Assembly (NCBI GenBank): GCA_037957365.1
Contig: JARHVA010006311.1
Span: forward strand, 372,001 to 436,000
Length of the DNA: 64,000 nt
Reading direction: 5' to 3'
From: Torreya grandis
Lineage: Eukaryota > Streptophyta > Pinopsida > Cupressales > Taxaceae
Both the position numbers and the translations under genes were made by a program. Within the stretch, counting starts at the first letter, position 1. Every line of letters starts with the position of its first letter. Positions 46,969-58,684 of this stretch are shown in pieces. Under the pieces are notes generated by a model that was given only the letters and a program-made list of their open reading frames with translations, was not told the DNA's origin and ran no database searches.

Positions 46969-49065
46969 TATTGATGGCATAAAATTGTGCTAGGTCTTAG
47001 CCAATCAACAATGGGAAGTTTCAAGCTGTGGGATAATGCGGCTTGAAACAACCTCCAGGTTTTAAAGAAGCTGGTCTCTTCTATTTATATTAGGTGTTGG
47101 GGAAAAGGATAGGAGACTAAACAAAAATGCAAAATGCAAGAATTGAAACCTAACTATGGCGATGCGCCTGAGTGTAATCCTAATCCTAACCTGAGCACAA
47201 TGAGACTATTATATGATTCTATTACATTTAAGAGTAGACAAGTGCATGGTCAATGTAAAAGATTGGGATAACAGAAACAGAGGCTCAAAAATGGGGAGTC
47301 TTTTGCTGAGATATAGGAATTGTCAACAAGGGCATAGTGTTCAATCTTCTTAACAGAATCCTTTACTCACATAAGAGGTGCAGAAGTCACACACAGTTAT
47401 GTAGAGTTTCAGATTCTAGAAAATGAGATAAAAGCAAATAACATTTCCAATCCCAACACTAGAAAATCTACAGCATAGACTAATGTATAAATGACACAGA
47501 TAACACCAACCAAGGCATGGAGCTTAAATTTCATTAATTCATTTAGCCACATAAAGGGCACATAAACATGCACGATTACATCAACTTTGCAACTTAAGAA
47601 AATTAAGACAAGAGCAAATGATATTACTGGTCAAAATTATAGGAAGTCTAAACTATGAGAATTCCCCCCCTTTTCTTCTATAATTCTTTCTCCTTTATAG
47701 CCTCAGATCACTCCTTTCATCATCCCTTTTTCCCACATAATTTCCTCCATCCTCTATGGACAGGGGATAATGGATGGCACATTCAATGCTTTGGATGCAT
47801 CCTAGTCTTTATTAAGGACTACTCTGACTGCGGCATGGCGATCCTTGTCTAGTACCTCTCTTTGCACCTAAAATTCTTTGTTCCATCCCTGTCTGGCCAC
47901 TCAACTGTCTACTCTACCTCCACTATTAGGGAACAAGCAGATGACATCTTCAATGTTTGCAAACCCCAAAAATCTACTCAGCACACTATTCTATCTACCA
48001 GGAATAACTTTTTCCCAATTTCCCTCCATTTAGCTATAGCAGATAGACGGACACAAGGACACTTAGTCGATTTATCTTCTATTGATATAGGAGGCACCGG
48101 AGTGACACTTGGCCACTTTCACTTTCTTTATATTTCATTGAGGAATGCTCTACTTCTGACGCCTGTCATAGCTTGCTTCATCAATACTTTGTATCTTTGC
48201 TGAAACAAAACTTAGTGTGTTCTTTGCCTTGGCGACCCTTAAGAAAGGATGGATGCACGTGTCAGCGTTCATGTGTTGACACTCGGCACTTCCTTGGTCT
48301 TTTGAAATATCATCCGAGACCCACCTTGATCTTCATTCGGTAATTAGGTATGAAGGTGGTCTCTCAGAAGTTGACACGTGGCGACCTCTATTGCTCTTGG
48401 GAAGATATGTGGCATCTTCTACTTCTCCTTCTGGGGGTATATGGTGCCTTCCACTTTCTTTAGGGATAAAGTAGAGAGGGACCCAGAAGGTGACACTTGG
48501 CAGCTTCTGTTTCACTTTGACACTTGAGAAAAAATGAAAAGATGCCTTTATACGCTAAATGAAATCATTGGACCAAAAACCCTTGGGTGCTGACATGTGG
48601 TGGTTTCCGCTCTCCATGCCGCTTGGCTCGTTGAAAGTCTTTGTCAAAAGGTGGAATGAAGCACGGGTGTCTCTATGATATGCAAATGCTGACACATGGT
48701 GCATTCCACTTAACTGCTACTGGGTACGTGGCACAATCCATGGTTTTCTAAAAAGCTACAAAAGGGTCCTCAAAAGTCACCAGCTGTCCATCTTCATCTC
48801 CTGGAAAGCGACACCTGGCCGCTTCTGCTTGAATCCAATACTTAGGCCAAAATTGAAGTGAAAAGAACAAAAAGGGAAAAAGGGAACCATGTTCTAAAGA
48901 TGACACTTAGCAGCTTCTGCTGCACTTTGATACTTAGGTAAAAATGAACTAGTCTTTTGCTTCAGAACTCTGCGGCTCATCCAAGATGCGTAGGAACCAA
49001 AATTGTAGCGCTTGAATAAAAAATAAATAAATTAAATATGGTGTAGAGTAATAAATTACTCCACA
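46969..49065 (-). mobile_element. 5' LTR (minus orientation) of the 9.9 kb element
   Basis: In minus orientation it runs from 49,065 (TGTGGAGTAATTTATTACTC) to 46,969. It is the partner of 39,133-41,227. Plus-strand ORFs at 47,655-48,203 are by-products. Confidence 0.92.
47081..47092 (-). promoter_or_regulatory. TATA box of the 5' LTR
   Basis: TAATATAAATAG on the minus strand, about 110 bp before the end of the LTR. It implies a short R-U5. It is followed by AAGAGACCAGC. The other LTR has TAATATAAATAA at the same place. Confidence 0.55.
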
Positions 49066-49084
49066 GTTATTTTTTAAGAAGGTA

Positions 49085-49510
49085 ATGTGTGTGTGTGTGT
49101 GTGTGTGTGTGTATACATACATACATATGTGTGTATATGTATGTATGTATACATACATGTGTGTATGTATGTATGTGTGTATGTATGTATGTATGTGTGT
49201 ATGTATGTTTGTGTGTGTATGTATACATGTATGTATGTATGTATATGTGTATGTATTTATGTATATGTGTATGTATGTATGTATACATGTGTATGTATGT
49301 ACATATGTATGTATACACACACACACACATATATATATATACACATATATGTATATGTATATACACACATGTATATGTATATATATACACACATACATAT
49401 ACAAAAAATGTATGTATGTATATGTATGTGTGTGTGTCTATATTATATATATGTATGTATGTATGTATGCATGTATATGTATACGTATATGTATGTATGT
49501 ATGTATGTAA

Positions 49511-49545
<35 letters not shown>

Positions 49546-49547
49546 CA
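49085..49547. repeat. Mixed (TG)n/(TATG)n/(CA)n tract
   Basis: It continues the interrupted duplication copy 2 and is the counterpart of the block at 37,982. It is largely alternating purine-pyrimidine, which explains the long Cys/Val/Tyr-rich open frames in several phases. Not coding. Confidence 0.95.
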
Positions 49548-49587
49548 TGGAGTTGAGGGATAATTTCATTGACATAACCCACTACAA

Positions 49588-49759
49588 ATACATATTATTG
49601 TTATAATGAGTACTCATTATAACAATAACATATACGTGTTAAGTTAATTCATAGAACCATGTATGTTTTATAAGAATGCGTATGCATTCCTATAAGTTAA
49701 CATAAGATGTACGCATTATTTAAACTATAAAAAAACCCTCAACCTCTATCATTATTTCC
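49588..49759 (+). repeat. Left terminal inverted repeat
   Basis: Partner of 58,685-58,840 in reverse complement. The outer third is more diverged. A perfect 34 bp palindrome (49,595-49,628) lies in it. Confidence 0.55.
49595..49628. repeat. Perfect 34 bp palindrome
   Basis: The half-site TTATTGTTATAATGAGT is followed without spacer by its exact reverse complement. Confidence 0.98.
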
Positions 49760-49975
49760 TACTTCACAATCACGTTTTGGTGCTTCTTATTCATGTTTTG
49801 GCCTGCAAGATTGTGTTTTGCCCTCAAGCTCATATTTTGGCCTACAAATCTTCATTTTTTCCTCCATTCATGAGATCAATGATGCCTCCATGAAGAAGAG
49901 GTAGGTTTTTTATAGATTAAATCAAATTTTTTTATTTTATTTATTTTTTTATGAAAGTGAATTGCATCTAGTTTG

Positions 49976-50995
49976 TTTTTTAATTTTTCTGCAACATGTC
50001 AGCATGCTCAACCTAACCCTCCACCTAATCCTCTGCCTAACCCTCTGCCCAACCCTTCTAACCCTCTTAACCCTCTACCTAACCCTTTTATAGTTCCTCT
50101 AGATCCCCCAGGTAGTCAAGAGGATATAGTTGCTCACATAGTGGAGAACAAAATTGAAATTGAGTAGATAATTAGGAGAATGAGGTAGCCCACTTCCACA
50201 AACACCCATCACACCTATTTGGCCAATAACCTAGAGTTTGTATTAGGTCAAGTTGACTTGATAACGAGTAAAATTGATAGATGGAGGTCATATAGGGATA
50301 GATATAGGGATTACTATACTGATAAATTATTAACATCTAAGTTTAAGAACAAAAATATAATAAAAGATCAATTTTTTCCCTCTTTATCAACCTGACTACC
50401 AATGCTCCATTTCCCATAATGACCAAATGTTTCCCAATGCACCAATGCCAACATGATTTGATTAAAGCCAATTTCTGGAAGATATGGTGGCTGGTGTTTG
50501 ACTATCCCCCTTATAATAACCATGATGTCCCTTTGTACTTTTTGATAAAAATCTACAACAAGTTTGTCCTCAATCAAATTCTAAACTACTTTGACTATGG
50601 TGAGTTTTAGGGCTGAGGGAAAGGCTATGTATAGGATCAACCAGGTGCATGTTGTGCACCTAATCAACCTACAAGGATCCTTATCCAAAATCCACTTCAT
50701 CTAGAGATTCCCTCTATGATGACAGAGGTTGTGGAGATAGACACTTTGCATGCACTTAGTACACTTACTAATACACTCATTCATCATATGAGTAGACTTT
50801 CAGAGACATATGCTCAAGATACTCCAACTAGTGGTCATACCTGACCTGACTGATGTAGATGTTGTGGTGTTATATGCACTAAAACCTTTAAATGATGATG
50901 ATGGTGCTTCAGGGGGCTTGGAGGATATGGTCTTGACTAATGAGTTTATGGCACACACATTTGGTTTGGATATGTTGGAAGTCTCTACACACATG
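49976..50995 (+). pseudogene. Plus-strand gene relic inside the TIR element, 5' part
   Basis: A possible splice acceptor (TTCTGCAACATGTCAG, ending about 49,995) opens a Pro-Asn-Leu repeat (PNPLPNPLPNPSNPLNPLPN). The same frame goes on through two TAG codons to YLANNLEFVLGQVDLITSKI and RWRSYRDRYRDYYTDKLLT (about 50,200-50,335). After a frameshift come FWKIWWLVFDYPPYNNHDVP and NKFVLNQILNYFDYGEF (to 50,610), then MMTEVVEIDTLHALSTLTNT and, shifted again, IPDLTDVDVVVLYALKPLND. The product is unknown. The position between the TIRs suggests a transposon-encoded protein. Exon limits are uncertain. Confidence 0.45.
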
Positions 50996-51110
50996 CAATA
51001 ATCTTTTATATAACTTTAATGTTAAATTTTTAAGTTATATTTACAAATTAAAAGGTAAAATTTAATTTACATGTTTAAATTGAATAATATATATGTACTT
51101 TTTTATGTTC

Positions 51111-51207
51111 CAAGAGGAGACATTGCCTTCGACATCACAAATAGGTAGTGGTCCAATCCATACTACATATATTTGTGTCATTACGACACCATATACATTT
51201 ATAGAGG
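51111..51207 (+). pseudogene. Possible middle exon of the plus-strand gene relic
   Basis: A T-rich stretch ending ATGTTCCAAG opens EETLPSTSQIGSGPIHTTYI and closes at ATAGAG/GTAAAC. Its shape resembles the exon at 53,052, which also carries a (D/E)TPS...SG...E pattern before its donor. Confidence 0.3.
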
Positions 51208-53051
51208 TAAACTTTCAAGTGAATCTTATATACTCTAGATGTACATTCATACACCTTAATTGTATCATTGGTAGATTTTATGTAAGAAAATATAAAATAC
51301 ATAATATAATTTTGTTGGAATTTTTATTGTTTGATGTACATTAATAGACCTTAATTGCATCATTGGTAGATTTTATGTAATAAAATATAAAATAACTAAT
51401 ATAATTTTGTTTCACTTTTTATTGTTTGATGTATTAACATGGATTGGTGTAACTTGTTAGAAACTCATCCTCCATCTAAACTATGTTTTCAATAACAAAA
51501 ATAATGAGTTGAACATTTGCTTGATATCCCATTATATATAGTTCCCATTGCGGGTCAATCCCAATCAATAAGATTATATGTATATATGTATATAGAATTC
51601 ATTTGATAAAAGTTGTTTGGTATAATATATTTATATCTATTTCCCAATCGAGCATAGCATGTCTTCATCAATATTCACACCACTCCTTTATTTTAAATAC
51701 TGGCCTCATAGCTAGGCACTTGATTCCTTGTTATCCTAATCACATATAGTGGTTCAATCTCTATGATTGATATCCAAAATGGTCATAGCTAGCAATTCAA
51801 TTCCCATCTTGATTTCATCTGAGCATAATAATTTCATCTCTATCTATGGAGTTATAAATTTAGATGGCATAGCTTCTTGATCCCATTATACCTAGTCAAT
51901 TCTATTGGTTTATTGGGAGAGTGTCCATTAGATCCCATTGATTTGTTGAGAGATAATCAACTATAAACTATAGCCTATATGTATATGGCATAGGCCTTGT
52001 AACCATATACAAATAGGGGACCTCAACCCCATATAAATAGATGGGGTTGAGTAGTTTGTTATCACCACCTACTTAGGGGACCCAAAGACCTACAATATCT
52101 ATTTGGGGGAGAGGTCATATATATATATACATGCAATTTTGTCTCTCAAGTGGCATACTGACTTGATAAGACTATAACACCTTTCAGATTAGGAAAGTCC
52201 CCCTGAAATGAATATTGAGTGTCGACAAGACTATAACACCATTTATTGACCTCAACCTACTTGCACTGTATACATATATACCTTCCCTTACAAAAATTGA
52301 GGGAAATATAAGGATAAATAGTCAACCTAATGTCACCTATAGGGAAACCAAAATAATGCACTTGTAAAGAAGACTACCCATTCACTCTTATCTCTACAAT
52401 ATTCAGTTCTATTTTCTATATGTTTCTTTAGATTTTGACAAGACCTATTTTATAAGGTTATAGACACTCTTAAAAGGCTCAAGTGTAGATGTCCCCCATG
52501 AAATCAAGCTATCACTCTAGGTGTCTTAACCTGATTAAAACTTAGTTTACAAACTTCTTGAAACAAACACCTACACATGTTACTTGTCTTATCACAATGA
52601 CTATTTCTAAGGGTTTTTTTATCACACCAATACTCATAGGAATATCCTCAATTATAACAAGTCATTTCCTGAATATAATTATTCCTAATGACCAAATAAT
52701 CAAGTCAAAATCCAAAATAGACCTCAAAAAAGCTATACAAGCATTCAAATCAGTGTATATAGGTACATATGAAGGATGTTTCAACAACTAACTTGTATTC
52801 AATGACTCAATTTCACAAAATTCACTCAAAAATCATCCCTCATTGTCTTGTCATTCTCCCTCATGACAATAGAATTTCTTGCCTTCAGTGTGGTGTTACA
52901 AGTCACATGTTGCATATATCCACTTGTTACATTCATGCTTCCCATGACCTCATTAGATTTTTTCATATCTTATGCAAGACTAAGTTTGTTATCAACTTGT
53001 TTAATCAATTAATTTCCCAACTTATTAATTATTAGGTTGTTTTTTGAGTTG
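51208..53051. other. Intron-like or intergenic DNA inside the TIR element
   Basis: AT-rich, with TTAATTG(T/C)ATCATTGGTAGAT repeated at 51,258 and 51,353 (about 95 bp tandem pair). ORFs at 52,558-53,035 show no motif. Confidence 0.4.
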
Positions 53052-53543
53052 ATGACTAGGGTGGACACTCCATCATTACAAGTCGAGACAGTCTCAGGCA
53101 TTGCTTCAATAATGTCATCTGCATTGGCACTCACTGAGGTATGTCTATTCACTTGTAATTTTGAATTGTAATTTAATACTTTTGTTTTAATAAATTTACC
53201 ATATACTTTGTCAAATATAGCTTATATACATGAATTTATTATTTATTTAGGGTTGTCATATGACATTTGATAGTCTGATTCAAATGAATACTATGACAGC
53301 TCCTCATGTTTCTTCATCATTTGACACACCTGTTCATGCAGTTGAACTTCCAGTCGAGCGTCAATGGAAAATTGAGGAGAACCATGAGATTGTGGTAAGT
53401 GCATGTTTAAATGATTTTTTTATTATAGCTTAAAACATGAGTTTCTTAACTTGGTTTCATGTATACTTGTTAATTTTATAATAATTTTTATATTTGAATA
53501 GGTTCAACTACAATCAAGCTATAAGCGTAGTACCCATAGTTAA
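53052..53543 (+). pseudogene. Three-exon 3' end of the plus-strand gene relic
   Basis: Exon 53,052-53,138 (MTRVDTPSLQVETVSGIASI...) ends at a GTATGT donor. Intron 53,139-53,250 ends in TTATTTAG. Exon 53,251-53,394 (48 codons, GCHMTFDSLIQMNTM...RQWKIEENHEIV) ends at GTAAGT. Intron 53,395-53,501 ends in TTGAATAG. Exon 53,502-53,543 (VQLQSSYKRSTHS) stops at TAA. All exons are open, lengths are multiples of three and both introns are phase 0. That combination is unlikely by chance in this AT-rich DNA. The product is unknown. Continuity with 49,976-51,207 is inferred from strand and the shared TIR unit. This part may be intact. Confidence 0.55.
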
Positions 53544-56500
53544 ACCTTGGAGCAATCCAAGGCATTTGGGATGTCTCCATCTAAAAGTAGGGCATCCCAA
53601 AGATAGTCTTTTTTGAATAAGGCAAAGAGAGGGAGACTATTTGATGATTAGGATGTTGTAGATGCATATATGATGTATTTACCCGACATTAGATACTATC
53701 TTTTTAGACATGATGTAATTTTTTGTATTCCTATATGGAAATACATGTATTATTGACATTATATGCCTATATATGGAATTCTTATTTTATACATGAATAT
53801 TTAAGAAAACCAATGAATTACATCTTGTTTGAATCACTTATGTATAGATTATTATAAATGATTGGTTTTGAAGTATTCTTAAGTATTAAAAATGTTATGA
53901 GATTGAGAATAACTTGTTAGGATAATGTTTCAAATCATACCCTTATAAAAAATTAAGAATATCAATGATTACATTTGAATTATGTTTGTATGTTGATTCA
54001 GAGGTATGGAGGAGAATTCTACAAAAATGTCATTATTTAGTTCTAAATCCAACTGATGAAATTCACTTGCTATGGTTTGATTTGAATCATCTTTCACAAG
54101 TTATCTCCTCTTTTAACTCTTTAGACTTAATTTAGCTTCTTATAGCTAGTATGTATTCCTTGTACTCTTAGTAGTACCTCTTTGATGTCATTGACCTTAG
54201 TCCATACATACTTTACCACATTCCATTCATGTCTCATTCACAAATTTCCTCTCAATCTCTTTCTAATTTCTTCCTAGGCACCTTCTTTGGGTCTTAAGGA
54301 CCAAATCTTGGTCTATGTTTCAAGAGCTCAACCTATTGCCACATATGGTCTTAGATGATCATAACGTACCTGATATAACCCTCTTCAAGTAATCAAACAA
54401 TAGAATACTCTCATTCTACACCTTATGGACACAATGCTCTCTCAAGGCTTGTAGCCTTTTTTTATTGTATTTTACCTTGTACAAAAATGATATGATTTAT
54501 CAAGAGATTATAAGGGCATTTATAGGTAACTCTATTCTTTTTCATGTTTATGTCAAATTTTATATCCCAACTCCACCTCTAACTATCACTTCTTCCATTA
54601 GACTAACCTCATTTAGGCCTAATTATCCCTATTCCAAACCCTTAGTCCTATAATATGTACACATCCATACAATCTTAGGTTAAAACCTTTTGATTCACCT
54701 TTTACATGTATAGGTAAGCAAGATTATAAAGTTTCATTAAATTCCCATGGTTAAATTTCTCAAAAATGCCCAAAGCTTGTTAATCTATGGTTTCCCATGC
54801 CCTATACATACTTTCCATAGGACCAATTTGACCTTCCAACTGATATTATTTTATTGAAAACAAATTTATGACATCTAAAACATCTCATAACACCTTTCCA
54901 ATGATAAAGAAACCAACTTTGTCTTTATGCCTTTAAGACTGCCTGTGGGGATTACATGAAGTTTGGAGTGTGAAGACCCTTAAAAGGTGTCTAATACATT
55001 TTAAAACATCTTACCATACTTATAAAATACTTTTATGTTCTTGGAACCCTCAAACACACCTTAAGACTCCAAAACTTATGCCTATATGAATAGTGACCAT
55101 TATGAGACATGAAGGGGACTGTGACTAGACAAAGAGCACTTCCACTTGTCATATGACTTCCAAAAATTATATATGGGTATATTGTGTCATTAATACCAAT
55201 ATTAACAAGTTTAAAGTTATTTAGATATGTACTTTGTCCTGTAGACCCTTTTTACCACAATTTACCTTGAGCTGCCTGTATGCTTCTTTCATGCCAAAAC
55301 TTGTCTTTCTTAAAAATTTTGCATGAAAAACATGAATGTGATAAATTATATAGGATAATATAGGTTTAAAAAATAACATTTTATAGTCTTAAGATCTATC
55401 CAAGGCCTAAACTACTTCCTGTTATCCAAAACTGACAAAACTTGTAGAAATCTCCAATGGTTGCCTTCTTGACTAAAAGAGGATTGTGTCAAAATATTAG
55501 GCACTTTCAATATTTATATGAGATTTAAGATGGATTGGGATGTTTTTTTAGGTCATGGAGATAGTTATTACCTAATTTTGTGCTTTGAATCAACCTATAG
55601 ATGCCCCAAACTGATCAATTTCTCCAAGGCATGCTCTAATGTTGAATGTGATTTGACATAGGGTTGACTATACTAAAATAGTTAGTAGTTTCCATTATAA
55701 AAAATACAAAAAAATAAATTTAATTGGTATATTAGGTCATAATTATCCTCTCCACCAAATTTTGTGATTAGATTTGACATAGTTTGGCTTGTAGGCCCAA
55801 TTTGGCAAAAGCTAGTGACACATGTCTGCTTGGTCAAATTTCACAAACGAGTTATCATCCTATTTTGCATTGGTTTATGATGTATTTAATTTTGGATAAT
55901 TATACCAGTCAAAATTACAACTATTTTTCAATGTACTTGATGACTTGATACTTGTAGTCTCTTCACTAGTTTTGACTAGGCATAACCCCCTTGGGTTTCA
56001 AGGACCATATATCACTTTAGGTTTCAAGAGTACAATCACAATGCTTGAATGGTATTAAATGGTCAAAAAGGTCCTACCAAAATTTCTTTAAATTTTCCAA
56101 ACCTACTTCACCTTTCAATACTTCTCCTAGTGCGTTCACTATCCTTCACACTATGTAGCCCATTAGATCTCGAGGACCATTCTTTGGTTTAAGTTGTTAA
56201 TAATCAAATTAATTAGATTTATTGTCTTAATATATCATTACATACTTTTATAAACCCTTATAAAGTAACCAAACACTATGTTCCATTCGTTCTACACCTC
56301 AAATCCACAATACTTTGTCTAGGCTTGTAGCCTTGTTTTCACTATTTTCCCCTTAGTTTGATTAACATGTGTCCTTTCTTGAAGATATACGAACACTTTA
56401 TGGCACCCTCTATCACCCTTAAACTCCTCAAAAAGTTAAAACACTTTAATCTTCTTTTGGTTATCTCTTGATTTGATAGAAACCCCTAAACTAGGCTTAA

Positions 56501-56720
56501 TTAGGCATATTCTAACCAAAAGTTCTATATCTTGAATGATACAATGTTTTAAAGGCTCAAATCCTCACCAAAAATTCTATCATAACATCCTTTACCTCCA
56601 AATATAAAATTTACCTCTAGAATTTGTAGATGTAAATCCACCACTTTAAACATGTCTAAATAGGCAAATTACATGTGTCTCAATGATTGTGACACCCAAT
56701 TCCACCTACAAGTACATTTT
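53544..56720. other. Non-coding middle of the TIR element
   Basis: AT-rich, with a diverged duplication: CAAGTAATCAAACAATA...AGGCTTGTAGCCT at 54,390-54,460 and AAGTAACCAAACACTA...AGGCTTGTAGCCT at 56,260-56,335, each preceded by a GGACCA..CTT(G/T)G phrase. No coding frame. Confidence 0.5.
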
Positions 56721-58480
56721 CACTATTGTTCTAAAGCACGGAAACACTAACAACAAATGTTGTCAAAGTTGAAGCTATGGTCTGAGAAATCAATTTTTGG
56801 TGCTTGTTGGCTAAAAATTGGCATTTCCAACATGATCCAACCATTTATCCCTATTTGTGTGCCTTGCATACTCATAAATAATTTTCTCCATGAATTTGAC
56901 CATAAATTTTGAAATAGGCATCTCTTTCATAACAAGCTCACACCTTTTAGATTCTTTTCCATCTTTTACTTGATAAGTCATAGATTTTTATTTGCTCAAA
57001 CCAACTAATTATAGTCTAATTGAACTTTTACACTCTTCATGGATACATTTTTTCAATTTTGGCAATCCACTACAAATGCTGCAATTTTCATCCAAACATG
57101 TTTTCTTATAAAAGAATTGTCAATCTGATCTTTCACAAAAAAATATTTGAAATAAATTCCCTAGCTGACTTTGGTAGTAATTCTATGCCACACTCCTAAA
57201 AAATCTTAATAGTATGCAAAGTACAATGAATATGGTGAAAAACATCATAGTGTATTGAAAATTCAACATGTTGCCTACAATACGAAGTGGTGCATGTGTG
57301 ATTTGTTTTTACATAAAAAGGTTTGGCCATCTCAAAAAGTCTTTGACTAATAACAATTTATGGATATTGTAATATAAAATTAGAGTACAATTGTGTTTGA
57401 GTCATATCCAATAAATGTTTTAGATGTGGTTCATGATTATGAGAACCAAATCTTCTTTTCACTATATCTCTTACATTGGGCAAAACTCTTGTATTATCTT
57501 TGCAAAATTGTGCAAGTAAGTCTTTCAAAGCATCAGATATAGCTTTGTCCTTTCATGGAAGTTTACCAGAGAATGCCTAGAGATCTTTTGTATTGGGTTC
57601 ATTAATTTTTTCATGTCTTACAATTGATTTCATTATTTTTTTCTATTTATATCAAGTATTCAGCTTATTTTTGAAATCAATCATTTTTTTCCTATTTTAG
57701 CACTTAATGCACAAGTTGTCATTATACATCACACATAATTACAATCTTTATTACATGATTTCAAGCCTACAATATGATATGCATCATGTATATTTTCAAT
57801 AATTTCATCATTTTAATTATCCATGTTAGATGTTCTTAGTCTTAATGTGTACATTATAGGTCCCATCTTAACCAATTTCATCAATGAAACAAATAATTAA
57901 CATCTTTGACTATCATACTCTAATCTATGAAAGAAACTATCCCAAATTTCTTGAGCTAATCTTCTTTAATGGTGGTTAGACATTTTTTTATGCATTAGTT
58001 TCAAAAGATTTTCATCAACTTCAATTAAGTACTTATATTTTCTATGCACAATTATTGGAGGTGTTGTTGTTTGTAGAAACTGTTCAGAGGGTGTTTCAAA
58101 ATCATTATATTTTTCCATGAAATTTTCTTCATTGTTTGTTTCTTCATTATATGTTTCCATAAATTTTTATTAATTATTGATTTCATCATTATTTAGTCCA
58201 TTAAATTTTTTTCATTGTTTTTGGGTAAAGTATCATGCATAGGCTCTTCATCAACATAATCAAAAACTTTAAACTTTGAATGTGACTTTACAATATTATC
58301 TAATTTTCTATTGTCAATTTCATCATAATTCAATTCATTATTGTGAATTTCATCATTATTCAATTCATTATTATAAATTTCATCATTATTCAACTGATTA
58401 TTGTCAATTGCCTCATTATCTACGGCATTTGGCTCATCAAGGTTAGTGTTTGTACCTTGTCTAGAATGAATTACTTGCAT
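56721..58480 (-). pseudogene. Transposase-like relic, minus strand
   Basis: From the ATG at 58,480 the frame is Asn/Asp/Glu-rich with a 10-residue repeat (NNELNNDEIY). It then shifts to METYNEETNNEENFMEKYND (57,966-58,160). Further on: LKDLLAQFCKDNTRVLPNVR with FGSHNHEPHLKHLLDMTQTQ (about 57,410-57,550), LFEMAKPFYVKTNHTCTTSY then CRQHVEFSIHYDVFH (about 57,240-57,345), ECGIELLPKSAREF, MKEMPISKFMVKFMEKIIYE and LISQTIASTLTTFVV (about 56,755). The Cys/His pattern and order resemble a transposase-type protein repeated in large plant genomes, recalled but not verified. The C-terminal end is missing and stops are frequent. Confidence 0.45.
58310..58405 (-). repeat. 30 bp minisatellite encoding NNELNNDEI repeats
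   Basis: TTCATCATTATTCAATTCAT units repeat about three and a half times at 30 bp. They keep frame in the transposase-like relic and add ten residues per unit. Confidence 0.85.
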
Positions 58481-58684
58481 TCGTACCTTATTTTTTTTCT
58501 CAACTCTTCTAATTTCTCTGATGTTTTGTTCTTCAACTTCTTCCTTTACCCTGAATGCAAACTAGAGCCCATTTTGATAAAAGCAACCAAGAAATTACTT
58601 CAAATATGGGTTCAAAAATAAATTGCAACCAAGAAAGTACAAAGAGTACGTAGGAAATGTCTATGGGGAAAACAATATCGATTA

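Larger units (their letters stand above)
39133..49065 (-). mobile_element. 9.9 kb LTR retrotransposon without recognisable pol
   Basis: LTRs of 2,095 bp (39,133-41,227) and 2,097 bp (46,969-49,065) bound a 5.7 kb interior. Flanks GGTAT (39,128-39,132) and GTTAT (49,066-49,070) agree at 4 of 5 bases. Both coding regions and the primer site lie on the minus strand, so the right LTR is the 5' one. In the first ~330 aligned bases of the LTRs I count about 20 differences, nearly all transitions. The Tat-type primer site places it near the Tat/Ogre elements. No protease, reverse transcriptase or integrase motif is visible, so it must have moved in trans or lost pol. Confidence 0.9.

Noticed and set aside
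49067..49582. Overlapping 140-170 aa ORFs rich in Cys, Val, Tyr and His
   Set aside because: Same artefact in the second dinucleotide block.
49580..49600. CACTACAAATAC as a CACTA-superfamily terminus
   Set aside because: No matching TAGTG end on the right; the same word recurs directly, not inverted, at 58,842, so it fits a target duplication better.
50015..50095. CCTAACCCT-like words resembling telomere repeats
   Set aside because: Spacing and variants (CCTAATCCTCTG, CCCAACCCTTCT) keep a Pro-Asn-Leu reading frame; a coding repeat explains them better than an interstitial telomere.
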